This document shows, piece by piece, positions 48,961 to 57,077 of a stretch of DNA of 64,000 nt. The notes beneath the pieces were generated by a model, which searched no databases, was not told the origin of the DNA, and saw only the letters and a list, made by a program, of their open reading frames with translations. The DNA lies in the NCBI GenBank assembly GCA_964453115.1, contig CAYVRT010000018.1, forward strand, positions 16,662 through 80,661, read 5' to 3'. Both the position numbers and the translations under genes were made by a program. Numbering within the stretch: position 1 is the first letter of the stretch; each line of letters opens with the position of its first letter. The stretch is from JAIWNK01 sp964453115. GTDB lineage: Bacteria; Chloroflexota; Anaerolineae; Anaerolineales; Anaerolineaceae.

Positions 48961-50265
48961 ATGAAACCAATCAACTTTTCCCATCTCAAAAGCCGCCTGC
49001 GCCGCTCGCTGGCGCCCACCGATTTACCACCCGTCCAACGCAGCAATTACATCAACGTCGAGATGGATGCAATCGGCATCGGTCTCTCCAGCACAGCCTC
49101 CAACTTCCTGCCGGTCTTTCTCACCCGTCTGGATGCCAGCAACACCCAAATTGGCCTGCTCAGTTCCATGCCAGCCATCACCGGCTTGCTGCTCTCCATC
49201 CCCCTGGGGCGCTTTCTGCAAAACCGGCGCTTCATCGTCCCCTGGTTCAGCGCGGCGCGCCTGGGCGTAATCAGCGCCTATGCCCTGACCGGCCTGGTGA
49301 CAATGCTCATGCCCCCCGATTGGAGCGTGATTGCCATCCTGGCTGTTTGGGCGCTTGCCACCCTGCCGCAAACGATTGTTGCCATTTGCTTCTCGGTTGT
49401 GATGAATGCCGTCGCCGGGCCGCACGGGCGTTTTGAGCTGATGTCGCGGCGCTGGTCCATTCTTGGCACAACAACTTTCATCAGCGTCCTGACCATTGGA
49501 CAAATTTTGAGCGCCAATGAAAGTGACTTTCCGCGCAATTACCAGGCAGCTTTCATCGCCCTTTCCATTGGTGGGCTCATCAGCTTCTATTTTTCCAGTC
49601 ACATCAAGCTGCCCCCATCAGAAGCCCAAATTGAGGCCCACGGGCAAACCCTGCGCCAACGGATAGGCGAATATCTACGCCTCATCCGCAGTCAACCGGC
49701 GTTTACCTCCTTCCTCTACAAGCGCTTCGTCTTCCTGAGCGGCATTTCCATGGCCGTGCCGCTCTTCCCGCTCTATTTTGTCAAAGAAGTGCAGGCCAAT
49801 GATGGCTGGATTGGTGCCTTTACTGGCGGGCAAACCATGATCCTGGTCCTTGGCTACTGGTTATGGACTCGACAATCGCGACGCCACGGCAATCGCCGCG
49901 TTTTGCTATGGGCCACCGCCGGGCTGGGGATATACCCCATCCTGGTTTCCCTGACGCTCAACCCGTCGCTCATCCTGCTCTATGTTGGCATTGCTGGCAT
50001 CTTCCAGGCCGGACAAGACCTGGTCTTCTTTGACGAACTGATGAAAACCGTACCAACCGAATATAGCGCCACCTTCGTCTCATTTGCCCAAAGCGTTCAA
50101 TACATCTCCTCCATCTTCTCGCCAATGATTGGAACCCTGATTGGAGATGCCATTGGACTTGGCCCGGCACTGATGGTCGCTGGCGGGCTGCGCCTGATTG
50201 GTTTTCTGCTCTTTTTCCTCGACCGTCGTCAATCGGCGCCAACAGCCCGCATCCCGGCCGGGTAG
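48961..50265 (+). CDS. MFS transporter
   Basis: A 434-residue protein with about twelve membrane helices. The first half holds NYINVEMDAIGIGLSSTASNFLPVFLTRL and the conserved GLLSSMPAITGLLLSIPLGRFLQNRR loop (motif A-like, GxxxxRxxxRR position). The second half has AFTGGQTMILVLGYWLWTRQSRRHGNRR. It belongs to the major facilitator superfamily, with helix-rich N-terminus SHLKSRLRRSLAP. The substrate is unknown. ATG at 48961 is preferred to a start nine codons earlier inside the previous gene. The end overlaps the convergent patatin gene by 37 nt. As the last gene in the run it may move a product or effector of the cluster, or be a passenger. Confidence 0.85.
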   Translation: MKPINFSHLKSRLRRSLAPTDLPPVQRSNYINVEMDAIGIGLSSTASNFLPVFLTRLDASNTQIGLLSSMPAITGLLLSIPLGRFLQNRRFIVPWFSAARLGVISAYALTGLVTMLMPPDWSVIAILAVWALATLPQTIVAICFSVVMNAVAGPHGRFELMSRRWSILGTTTFISVLTIGQILSANESDFPRNYQAAFIALSIGGLISFYFSSHIKLPPSEAQIEAHGQTLRQRIGEYLRLIRSQPAFTSFLYKRFVFLSGISMAVPLFPLYFVKEVQANDGWIGAFTGGQTMILVLGYWLWTRQSRRHGNRRVLLWATAGLGIYPILVSLTLNPSLILLYVGIAGIFQAGQDLVFFDELMKTVPTEYSATFVSFAQSVQYISSIFSPMIGTLIGDAIGLGPALMVAGGLRLIGFLLFFLDRRQSAPTARIPAG

Positions 50266-51395
50266 GCCTGCCGAAACGTCTGCTCCGCCGCCCGATAGCC
50301 ATCCGCAATCAGGCTCTTGTTGCGCTCATCATAATCAATGATGCGTGCAGCATCGTAGAAGCGATCGGGAGCAATGACATGGACGCGCACAAAACGATAG
50401 CGCGAAAGCACCTCATCGCCCTTTTCGCGGCCAAGCTGCGCCAGGCGATTGAACGAATCAATCAACGCCAGGCGCTCGCGGAAACTTGCCAACAGCATCC
50501 AATCCAGCGCATAGGTCACCGCCTGACTGAAATCACGCGGCAAGGGCGGGTTTTGCTCACCATCCTCCCCCGAAGTCCAGGGCGTCATCAGCGCCACAAC
50601 CACCTCCATCGCATCCTCCGGCGGACGGTCAGCGGCGGCATCCAGCGCTGCGCCCAACGGCGTGTTCGAGACCACTGCCCCATCCCAATACAGCGACTGC
50701 GTCTCCTCATCATGCGTCCAGGGATACACCATGGGAATGCTACAGCTTGCCAAAATGCGCTGCACATTCACGCCCTGGACTACATCGCGGCGCGGCTTGC
50801 CCGTGTTGCGGCTAAAAATCATCCGGTTGCTAAAAATGACCCGTTCACCGGTTGCAACGCGGGTCGCATTCACCAGCAAAGTCTGTGGGCTGTGTTCAAT
50901 CTTGCCAGGGTCAATCTTCAATCGCTCTTCCAGCGTGCGGCGCAGCGGCCCCGTATCCAACAGGCTGCACCAACGCCCCAACAACCAGTCACCCAGCTTC
51001 CCCAGCCCGGGCAATGCCTCCTGCCACCAATCGGGAATGTAGGACGTTGCCTCTTGTGTCGAAACCTGCCCCAATGGTGAACCAATCATCTTTTCCATCA
51101 CCCGGTTAATCAGGCGGCGCGAGAGCCAGCTCATCCCTGGTGGCAGGCCTTCAATATCACGCTCCCGCACATGCACCCAAAAATCTTGCAGTTCGTCGGC
51201 GCTGATGCCCTGCACAATCGCCGCCCCATTCACCGCCCCAATCGAGGTTCCAACCACAATATCCGGCGTCCAGGGCTGCTGATGCTCCGCATCCACACCC
51301 GGCTTTTGCGACTGCATCAAATAGCGATACACGCCCGCATGAAATGCCCCACGGCCCCCACCACCTGAAAGCACCAGGGCTCGAATGGTAGCCAT
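50229..51395 (-). CDS. Patatin-like phospholipase family protein
   Basis: A 388-residue protein with the patatin catalytic set. ALVLSGGGGRGAFHAGVY (oxyanion loop, GGGGRG at 11-16) is followed by VVGTSIGAVNGA (nucleophile Ser in GTSIG, about 49-53) and YWDGAVVSNTPLG (catalytic Asp in DGA). It should hydrolyse acyl esters of lipids in the cytoplasm or at the membrane. The ATG at 51395 follows GGAGG by 6 nt; the upstream in-frame start at 51419 is not needed. A -10 TATAAT lies at 51436-51441 on the same strand. The C-terminal 37 nt overlap the MFS gene tail-to-tail. Confidence 0.92.
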   Translation of the reverse strand: MATIRALVLSGGGGRGAFHAGVYRYLMQSQKPGVDAEHQQPWTPDIVVGTSIGAVNGAAIVQGISADELQDFWVHVRERDIEGLPPGMSWLSRRLINRVMEKMIGSPLGQVSTQEATSYIPDWWQEALPGLGKLGDWLLGRWCSLLDTGPLRRTLEERLKIDPGKIEHSPQTLLVNATRVATGERVIFSNRMIFSRNTGKPRRDVVQGVNVQRILASCSIPMVYPWTHDEETQSLYWDGAVVSNTPLGAALDAAADRPPEDAMEVVVALMTPWTSGEDGEQNPPLPRDFSQAVTYALDWMLLASFRERLALIDSFNRLAQLGREKGDEVLSRYRFVRVHVIAPDRFYDAARIIDYDERNKSLIADGYRAAEQTFRQAYPAGMRAVGAD

Positions 51396-51435
51396 CCCGC
51401 ACCTCCTCTTTCCAAACAAAAGAAACGATCAATTC

Positions 51436-51441
51436 ATTATA
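51436..51441 (-). promoter_or_regulatory. -10 box of the patatin gene
   Basis: Minus-strand TATAAT about 40 nt before the ATG, in CTGTATAATGAATTG. Confidence 0.45.
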
Positions 51442-51484
51442 CAGAATCTGCACATTTTTTGCACCCGGCAATTCTCCCATCCTG

Positions 51485-51490
51485 TACAAT
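51485..51490 (+). promoter_or_regulatory. -10 box of the LamG protein gene
   Basis: TACAAT with TTGCAC 20 nt upstream (weak -35). The leader of about 25 nt carries AAGGAG before the ATG. Confidence 0.4.
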
Positions 51491-51517
51491 CACGCCATCA
51501 ACTTAAGGAGTGTTTTC

Positions 51518-52981
51518 ATGTTCAAAATCAGGTTTCTTTCCATTGTTCTTCTGTTCAGTTTTGCACTGTTGCTGGTGAAGAATGTCTCCGTTCAGGCCCA
51601 ATCTGCGGCTCAGGGCGCGCCCAACATTCTGGCGCGCTGGTTCATGGATGAAACAACCGGCACCACCATTACCGACTCAAGCGGCAATGGTCGCCACGGC
51701 ACCCTCAACGGCGAGGTGATCTGGAATTCGGGCCTCTTTGGAAATGCCCTGAATTTCGACAACAGTGATGAATTTGTTTCGCTGCCACACAACTTTGAAA
51801 TGAGCAGCGGCACCATTACTGCCTGGGTCAAATCTCCTTACCCGGGCATGGATCAGGTGATTTTCGCCGAAGGGCTAAGCAGCGCCAACGATGGCCCTTA
51901 CCTGATGCTCACCATTCACGATCAACGTGCCGGTCTGTATCAAAAAAGCGGCAGCCAGTTTGCCCATGTCTATGGACACACCCCCATCACCGATGGGAAT
52001 TGGCACCTGATGAGCTGGACATTTGATGGCACCCCTGGCGGACTGACGATCTATGTAGATGGCATTCCGCAAATCCTGACTGCCGAACCCAACAGCGATG
52101 TAGAAAACATCTTCTGGTTTGATGGCTGCGCCGGCGACTTGTACACACTTGGACAATTACGGCGCGCGAACGGGCATCAATTCGGTCAGTTCTATGGCGA
52201 CCTGGATGAAATCACCCTCTATGACCGCGTCCTCTCCGCCCGAGAGATACGTTTGCAGCACCAATTCGGCTCCGGCCTGCTCGCTCGTTGGGATATGAAC
52301 ACCAACAGCCTGCCCCTGGTTGCCGACCGCACCGGCAACAGCTTTGATGGTCTCGGCAGCTACCTTGCCTGGGGACAAGATGGCACCCACAAATTTCTGG
52401 ATTTTCAGATGGGCGGATATGTAGATATTGCCCAACCGATTGAAACCCCCTTCGGCAGCACCATCAGCGCCTATGTGCAGTTGGAAGGGCCAGAAAACGG
52501 CTATCAGGTCATTTTTTCCGAAGGATACACTGAGGCCAGCGATTTTCCCTACCTGATGCTACTCACCTACCAAAACCGCATTGCCCTGTATGAAAAATCG
52601 GGCATTGACAATGATAACCTGTGCTACGGTGCAACCCCGCTCAATGATGGTGCATGGCACCTGCTCACCTGGACACATGGCGAAGATACCGGCAGCCTCC
52701 AAACCTATGTGGATGGACAACCCGAAACAATGATCTGTTCCTCCGGCTCGCTCAGCCAAACCTACTGGTTCGATCAGATCAATGGCAATCTGTACACCAT
52801 CGGCTTGCTGCGCCGTGACCCCATGCATAGCTTTGGCCCATGGGTGGGCAGAATGGATGAGGTGACCCTGTATGGACGAGTGCTGACCGCCGCAGAAGTG
52901 CAGGCCGCCTACCAGGAAATCAGCCTGCGTCGCTTTGAGCTGTATTTGCCAGCCCTGGCGCGCACCCTCTACCTGCCCTGA
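51518..52981 (+). CDS. Secreted protein with two LamG/concanavalin-like domains
   Basis: A 487-residue protein with a signal peptide (1-29). Two concanavalin-like jelly rolls follow: the first runs from LARWFMDETTGTTITDSSGNGRHG to about 250 (GDLDEITLYDRVLSAREI), the second from LARWDMNTNSLPLVADRTGN to about 468 (MDEVTLYGRVLTAAEV). Both halves share DGxWHLxTWTxD and the closing DExTLYxRVL. LamG domains bind glycans or proteins. The tail ELYLPALARTLYLP repeats the Leu-Pro motif also found at the end of the 1366-residue protein, a likely export or anchoring tag in this lineage. Start has AAGGAG. Confidence 0.87.
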   Translation: MFKIRFLSIVLLFSFALLLVKNVSVQAQSAAQGAPNILARWFMDETTGTTITDSSGNGRHGTLNGEVIWNSGLFGNALNFDNSDEFVSLPHNFEMSSGTITAWVKSPYPGMDQVIFAEGLSSANDGPYLMLTIHDQRAGLYQKSGSQFAHVYGHTPITDGNWHLMSWTFDGTPGGLTIYVDGIPQILTAEPNSDVENIFWFDGCAGDLYTLGQLRRANGHQFGQFYGDLDEITLYDRVLSAREIRLQHQFGSGLLARWDMNTNSLPLVADRTGNSFDGLGSYLAWGQDGTHKFLDFQMGGYVDIAQPIETPFGSTISAYVQLEGPENGYQVIFSEGYTEASDFPYLMLLTYQNRIALYEKSGIDNDNLCYGATPLNDGAWHLLTWTHGEDTGSLQTYVDGQPETMICSSGSLSQTYWFDQINGNLYTIGLLRRDPMHSFGPWVGRMDEVTLYGRVLTAAEVQAAYQEISLRRFELYLPALARTLYLP

Positions 52982-53003
52982 TTCATCTTCTCCCCCTGTT
53001 TCA

Positions 53004-53044
53004 GGTTTGCGCCGGCATCCGTCGGCGCAAACCGTTCTCTTTTC
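53004..53044 (+). terminator. Intrinsic terminator after the LamG gene
   Basis: GGTTTGCGCCG and CGGCGCAAACC form an 11-bp stem with an 8-nt loop, followed by GTTCTCTTTTC. Confidence 0.8.
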
Positions 53045-53093
53045 AAGTTGACGAACAGACCGCAATCTTGTATAAATGCATAGGAGACCTGTC

Positions 53094-53696
53094 ATGCCCC
53101 CATCCCTCACCCGTTGGCAAACATTTTATCAGGAAGACCCCCGGCTGCGCGATCAGCCCGCCAGTCTCTGCGCCCAGCGTGCCCTGGAAGTGTTCCGCAC
53201 CCAAAAGCCACACACCATCCTCGACCTGGGCTGCGGAGCGGGGCGCGATACCCGCCTGCTAGCCGGTTGCGGTGCAACGCTGATTGGCCTGGATGCTGCC
53301 CATTCCGGGCTACAGCTCGCCCATCAACGCTCACCACACCTGCCCTTTTTGCAAGGCGATTCGCGCCAGCTGCCCTTTGCGCCAAACAGTTTCGATGCCA
53401 TTTATTGCTATGGCCTGCTGCATGAATTTGTCGGCGAACAGGCTGCCAGCGATGTACAGCAAACCCTGCAAGAGGTGCAACGCATCCTGCGCCCCGGCGG
53501 AACCTTCATCCTGGCTGTGCTGGCCGGTGAACCAGGGCGCGGCCTGCCGCACGTCCAGTTTTTCGATGAGGCAATGTTCAATCAGGCCTGCCGCGGCCTC
53601 GAAGTGTTGGAAAAACAACGCAGCGATGACCTGAGCTGCACCGGGCTGCGGGGCTACATCGTCTGGTATGCCCATCTGGTCAAACCACCCCACTGA
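53094..53696 (+). CDS. SAM-dependent methyltransferase (class I)
   Basis: A 200-residue class I methyltransferase. Motif I ILDLGCGAGRDTRLL is followed by IGLDAAHSGLQLA (motif II), DSRQLPFAPNSFDAIYCYG (motif III/IV) and a post-motif LRPGGTFILAVLAGE. It belongs to the Methyltransf_11/25 type, acting on a small molecule or lipid; the substrate is not readable. The start at 53094 follows GGAG by 7 nt. It heads a small run with the isochorismatase and phosphotransferase-like genes. Confidence 0.87.
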   Translation: MPPSLTRWQTFYQEDPRLRDQPASLCAQRALEVFRTQKPHTILDLGCGAGRDTRLLAGCGATLIGLDAAHSGLQLAHQRSPHLPFLQGDSRQLPFAPNSFDAIYCYGLLHEFVGEQAASDVQQTLQEVQRILRPGGTFILAVLAGEPGRGLPHVQFFDEAMFNQACRGLEVLEKQRSDDLSCTGLRGYIVWYAHLVKPPH

Positions 53697-53715
53697 ATCG
53701 TCTCAAGAGGTAAAA

Positions 53716-54210
53716 ATGAAACCAGCTTTGTTGGTCATTGATATTCAAGAAGCATTTTTTCACCTGGATGCCGAAACCACCCAATCCCTCGAACGCGCCA
53801 TCCCGCTGGTTAATGCCGCCATCGCCCTGTTCCGCAAACACCAACTGCCCATCTGCTGCATTCAACATATGGAGGGCGATCAACTTGCCCCAGGACAAAC
53901 AGGCTTTGAGCTACCCGAAACACTGAACATCCGGCCCGAAGATGCTCACTTTCACAAAGTATATGGCAATGCCTTCAACAAAACCGGCCTCTATGAACAC
54001 TTGCATTCCCAGGGCGTAGATACGGTCATCATTACCGGATTCTGCGCCGAGTATTGTGTCCTTTCCACCTGTCGCGGCGCCGAAGACCTGGACCTGACCG
54101 CCATCATACTGCGCGACTCGCTGGCAAGCGGCGTTGCCGCCCACATTCCCTTTGTCCAGGCCATTCAAGAATGCATCTCGTTTGGCGCCTTGTGCAAAAT
54201 GCTTGCATAA
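53716..54210 (+). CDS. Isochorismatase-family cysteine hydrolase
   Basis: A 164-residue protein of the isochorismatase-like fold. Catalytic Asp9 is in LLVIDIQEAFF, the Lys near residue 80 is in HFHKVYGNAF, and the Cys near 114 is in GFCAEYCVLST. With the full Asp-Lys-Cys triad it should hydrolyse an amide or related bond (nicotinamidase- or N-carbamoyl-type relatives). The exact substrate is not known. The start has AAGAGG upstream. It lies 19 nt after the methyltransferase gene. Confidence 0.9.
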   Translation: MKPALLVIDIQEAFFHLDAETTQSLERAIPLVNAAIALFRKHQLPICCIQHMEGDQLAPGQTGFELPETLNIRPEDAHFHKVYGNAFNKTGLYEHLHSQGVDTVIITGFCAEYCVLSTCRGAEDLDLTAIILRDSLASGVAAHIPFVQAIQECISFGALCKMLA

Positions 54211-54215
54211 CAACC

Positions 54216-55109
54216 ATGTCTGCCATCCAAAACACCCTGGCTGCACTGTGTGCATATGACTCATGCTATGCCGGGCTGAGCAATGCAGACCTGCTGCCCA
54301 TGCCCGGGAACGCCTTTCAACTGCGCCGCGTCCATGCCTGCTTCTTGAAATGGATTGACCAAGCAGATGAAATTGGGCTGCGCGAAGTGCGCGTCAATCA
54401 AGCTGTTTTGCCACACTACCCCGGGTTTGCACCGCGCCTGCTCTTCATTGCCCCACATGCTCAGGGCTGTGTTGCTGCATGGGAATGGCTTGAAGGGCAA
54501 GACCTGCGCGCAGGAGCAGCGCGAAAACAACACCTGCCACAGGCTTTTGAACGGCTCGGCAGCTTTCATGCCGTCCAGCAGGCTCAACCGTTTGTTGAAT
54601 CGCCAACCAACGGCGCAAGTTATGCATCCATTCCCAGCCTGCTAGAAGGTGAAATTGCCCTGCTTGGCACAAGCTACCCCATTCCCAACCTTGCGCACCT
54701 CCTCCACCCTTTGCAACAAGGCTACGCCACCTTCACGCACGGCGACATGCACCCCGGCAACCTGCGCCTGACCCCATCCGGCGTTCAACTCATAGATTGG
54801 GGCTATGCCCGGCCAGGCCTCAACCTATTCGACCTGGATTACATCCAAAGTGTCGGCCTGCCGGACGATGATGCCGATGAGTGGTGGAAAATTGGCCCGG
54901 CAGAGGCCCCCAATGTGTTGGCTGCCTATAGTCGCAGCAGCGGATTGGAAGTCACCCCCGCCCTGCATCAGGCAGTGATGCTATGGGCCGAACTACGCAG
55001 TCACTTGAATGCCATGCAAGCCGGGGATGAAGCAGCCACCGCCCGCTCCCATCAACGCCTGCAAGCCCTGCTACACCTCATGTCACCAACACCGGCGGCA
55101 GAAAACTGA
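54216..55109 (+). CDS. Aminoglycoside-phosphotransferase-family kinase
   Basis: A 297-residue protein of the APH/choline-kinase-like fold. The catalytic loop TFTHGDMHPGNLRLT (about 175-182) and metal motif LIDWGYARPG (Asp near 193) are clear. The N-terminal lobe is poorly conserved, so ATP binding there cannot be confirmed. The family includes choline, hydroxylysine and antibiotic kinases; sequence alone gives no substrate. The start is 5 nt after the isochorismatase stop. The 3' end overlaps the convergent phosphatase gene by 32 nt. Confidence 0.82.
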   Translation: MSAIQNTLAALCAYDSCYAGLSNADLLPMPGNAFQLRRVHACFLKWIDQADEIGLREVRVNQAVLPHYPGFAPRLLFIAPHAQGCVAAWEWLEGQDLRAGAARKQHLPQAFERLGSFHAVQQAQPFVESPTNGASYASIPSLLEGEIALLGTSYPIPNLAHLLHPLQQGYATFTHGDMHPGNLRLTPSGVQLIDWGYARPGLNLFDLDYIQSVGLPDDDADEWWKIGPAEAPNVLAAYSRSSGLEVTPALHQAVMLWAELRSHLNAMQAGDEAATARSHQRLQALLHLMSPTPAAEN

Positions 55110-55800
55110 CCCTGTTCTGATAGACAATATCCGTCCATTCGCCGCCAAAATCAACTCGCGTGATGGCAACATTGTTAAATACAAACCAGATGCCATCCGG
55201 CCCGGGGCGTTTCAACACACAATTGATAAACCAGTTATAAAAACCACCGTGACTGAAAAACGCCACCCGGTCATCCTTGCCACCATGCCGCTGGATCAAA
55301 TCGTCCAACACACGCTGTGCACGCAGCGGTCGTTCCTCACGTTCCTCATACGAGCGGTGCCACCAGCCATCCGGCGCGATCTGCTCCGGCAATACCAGGC
55401 CAGGATACTGTTCCTCAAAGAAGCGCCGCGGCTTGCCAGGCAGACCAACCCGCAAACCGGTTTCTTCATCATCCAAATACACCCCGCCCCCCTCGTGCAA
55501 GTCACGCCACACCGTCAGGGGCAGGCCCAGGGCCTGTGCAACTGCCCAGCCGGTCTCAATTGCGCGCACCATTGGGCTGGTGTAGAGGTGCGTCAGGCCA
55601 AAACCCTCGCGGTTGTGTGCATCGCGCTCCGCCGATGCGCTGCCTGGCCCGGCCTGGCTCAAAAACTCGGCCAAAAGCTGCACCTGTTGCCGCCCAATAT
55701 CCGTCAGCAATGGATCTTCAACCCGCCCCTTGTTCGAGCCGGTTGAATCCCACAGGTGATTGTTCTGCGACTGTGCATGTCGAATAAAATATAAACGCAT
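55078..55800 (-). CDS. Histidine phosphatase family protein
   Basis: A 240-residue protein with the phosphohistidine motif YFIRHAQSQNN (RHA at 7-9) near the N-terminus. A second His appears in VAFFSHGGFYNWF, with the acid position in LHEGGGVYLDDEE. It belongs to the phosphoglycerate-mutase-like (PhoE/CobC) branch, which removes phosphate from small molecules. RHA in place of RHG is common in the family. It is convergent with the kinase-like gene and overlaps it at the 3' end. Confidence 0.9.
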   Translation of the reverse strand: MRLYFIRHAQSQNNHLWDSTGSNKGRVEDPLLTDIGRQQVQLLAEFLSQAGPGSASAERDAHNREGFGLTHLYTSPMVRAIETGWAVAQALGLPLTVWRDLHEGGGVYLDDEETGLRVGLPGKPRRFFEEQYPGLVLPEQIAPDGWWHRSYEEREERPLRAQRVLDDLIQRHGGKDDRVAFFSHGGFYNWFINCVLKRPGPDGIWFVFNNVAITRVDFGGEWTDIVYQNRVSFLPPVLVT

Positions 55801-55809
55801 CGTTGCCCC

Positions 55810-56580
55810 CTAGTGTCCAGCAGAGGCCCGCACCGGATTACTCAGTTCCCCCAGGCCCTCAATTTCCACCGAAACAACATCGCCATCCTGCAATGGCGAA
55901 ACGCCAGCCGGTGTGCCAGTCAGGATGACATCCCCCGGCTCCAGCGTCATCACCGACGAGATGAAGGCAATCAATTGCGGAATGCCAAAGAGCAAATCGC
56001 GGGTAGTTGCCATTTGCCGCACCTCACCATTCACCCGACAGGTGACCAATGCATCCGCCGGGTCAAACTCGGTTTCAATCCAGGGGCCCAAAGGACAAAA
56101 TGTATCAAAACCCTTGCCACGCGTCCACTGTCCATCGCGGCGCTGCAAATCACGTGCCGTCACATCATTGGCAATCGTATAGCCCAAAACATAATCCCAG
56201 GCAGCCTCAGCAGCAATCCAGCGTCCGCTCCGCCCAATCACCACAGCCAGTTCCGCCTCATGTTCCACCTGTTGCGATTGTGGCGGCAGGAGAATGGCTT
56301 GCCCCGGCCCAATGATCGCCGAAGGCGGTTTGAGGAAGATGAGCGGTGTTTCTGGCAACTCGGCGCCCTGCTCGCGGGCATGCTCGGCATAATTACGCCC
56401 CAGACAGATGATCTTCTGCGGCAAAAGCGGCGCCAGCAACCGTACCATCTCCAGCGGAATTTCGGCCTCGCGGCGGCGATACTCGCCGAACAAATCCCCG
56501 TCCAGGAAGCCAATCCGATCTTGATAAAGCCAGCCCCACTGTGGAGCAGCCGATTGATATTGATAACGCACAAAACGCAT
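55810..56580 (-). CDS. Fumarylacetoacetate hydrolase family protein
   Basis: A 256-residue FAH-family enzyme. ICLGRNYAEHAREQGAELPETPLIFLKPPSAI is the signature, followed by EHEAELAVVIG (metal Glu residues), YTIANDVTARDLQRRDGQWTRGKGFDTFCPLGPW and ILTGTPAGVSPLQDGDVVSVEIEGLG. Relatives act as acylpyruvate hydrolase, oxaloacetate decarboxylase or in aromatic degradation; the size fits FAHD1/UPF-type members. The start at 56580 follows GGAGG by 9 nt. Confidence 0.92.
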   Translation of the reverse strand: MRFVRYQYQSAAPQWGWLYQDRIGFLDGDLFGEYRRREAEIPLEMVRLLAPLLPQKIICLGRNYAEHAREQGAELPETPLIFLKPPSAIIGPGQAILLPPQSQQVEHEAELAVVIGRSGRWIAAEAAWDYVLGYTIANDVTARDLQRRDGQWTRGKGFDTFCPLGPWIETEFDPADALVTCRVNGEVRQMATTRDLLFGIPQLIAFISSVMTLEPGDVILTGTPAGVSPLQDGDVVSVEIEGLGELSNPVRASAGH

Positions 56581-56606
56581 AGCAGCACACCTCCAATGCC
56601 CCAAGT

Positions 56607-56636
56607 TTAACACACCTGGCGCAATTCGGGTATAAT
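56607..56636 (+). promoter_or_regulatory. Promoter of tRNA-Val
   Basis: TTAACA (56607-56612) and a perfect TATAAT (56631-56636) with an 18-bp spacer, 9 bp before the tRNA. Confidence 0.65.
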
Positions 56637-56645
56637 AGAGCTGCC

Positions 56646-56719
56646 GGGCGGATAGCTCAGTCGGTTAGAGCACATCCCTTACAAGGATGGGGTCGCAGGT
56701 TCGAGTCCTGTTCCGCCCA
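56646..56719 (+). tRNA. tRNA-Val (anticodon UAC)
   Basis: A 74-nt cloverleaf: acceptor GGGCGGA pairs with TCCGCCC, D arm GCTC/GAGC, anticodon stem CATCC/GGATG with loop CTTACAA, and T arm GCAGG-TTCGAGT-CCTGT. Discriminator A; CCA is not encoded. It is the last conserved host feature before the AT-rich island, but the tRNA 3' end is not duplicated at the far side. Confidence 0.97.
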
Positions 56720-57077
56720 CTTTTCTATGCCCTTTTAACAAAGGAAAAGGATTCCCCCGCCCCCGCCGGGAGAAGTCAGGGGCGGGCGCCTTTGACCCTA
56801 TCATCAATCCATCATCGGTACGGGCGTCCCAATGGGAGGCCCTTTTTCTGCGGTTGCTCACAACGACACGGACATTCCTGTTCAGCCCCAGACAGCAGTT
56901 TCTGCCGGGCGGGGTCTGTCAGGGGCAGGCGGCCATACCCATCGCGGCACGGCAACTTTTGACCCTCGCACCACCATTGCGTCGGCACAAACCCGGCCCC
57001 AGGCGCAGCAGCCCCAGCAAAGGCTAGAGGCAGGGCGTGTAAAAAGCTGAGAGTTTGAACATTTCTTGATATATTGC
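56720..57077. other. Gene-free spacer between tRNA-Val and the AT-rich island
   Basis: About 360 bp. It is GC-rich until about 57025 and then abruptly AT-rich. It contains CCCGCCCC (56756-56763) pairing with GGGGCGGG (56779-56786), a hairpin after the tRNA without a T run. Two similar segments contain GTCAGGGGC and CTTTTGACCCT or CTTTGACCCT. The left copy of the 26-bp direct repeat is at 56993-57018. An open frame at 56832-57050 has Gln/Thr/Ala-biased composition and no ribosome site; I see no gene. Confidence 0.6.
56993..57018. repeat. 26-bp direct repeat, left copy (island boundary)
   Basis: This segment is identical to 60444-60469 in the same orientation, and the match extends with one change to AAGGC just beyond. 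The two copies bracket the AT-rich helicase/nuclease region. The right copy lies inside the coding sequence of the metallophosphoesterase, so the left copy looks like a fragment of that gene's 3' part. Confidence 0.75.

Noticed and set aside
56679..56861. Open frame antisense to tRNA-Val
   Set aside because: Its C-terminal residues are the usual translation of a tRNA reverse strand; no ribosome site.
56832..57050. A 72-residue open frame between tRNA-Val and the island
   Set aside because: No ribosome site, no recognisable domain, and its 3' half is made of the direct repeat.
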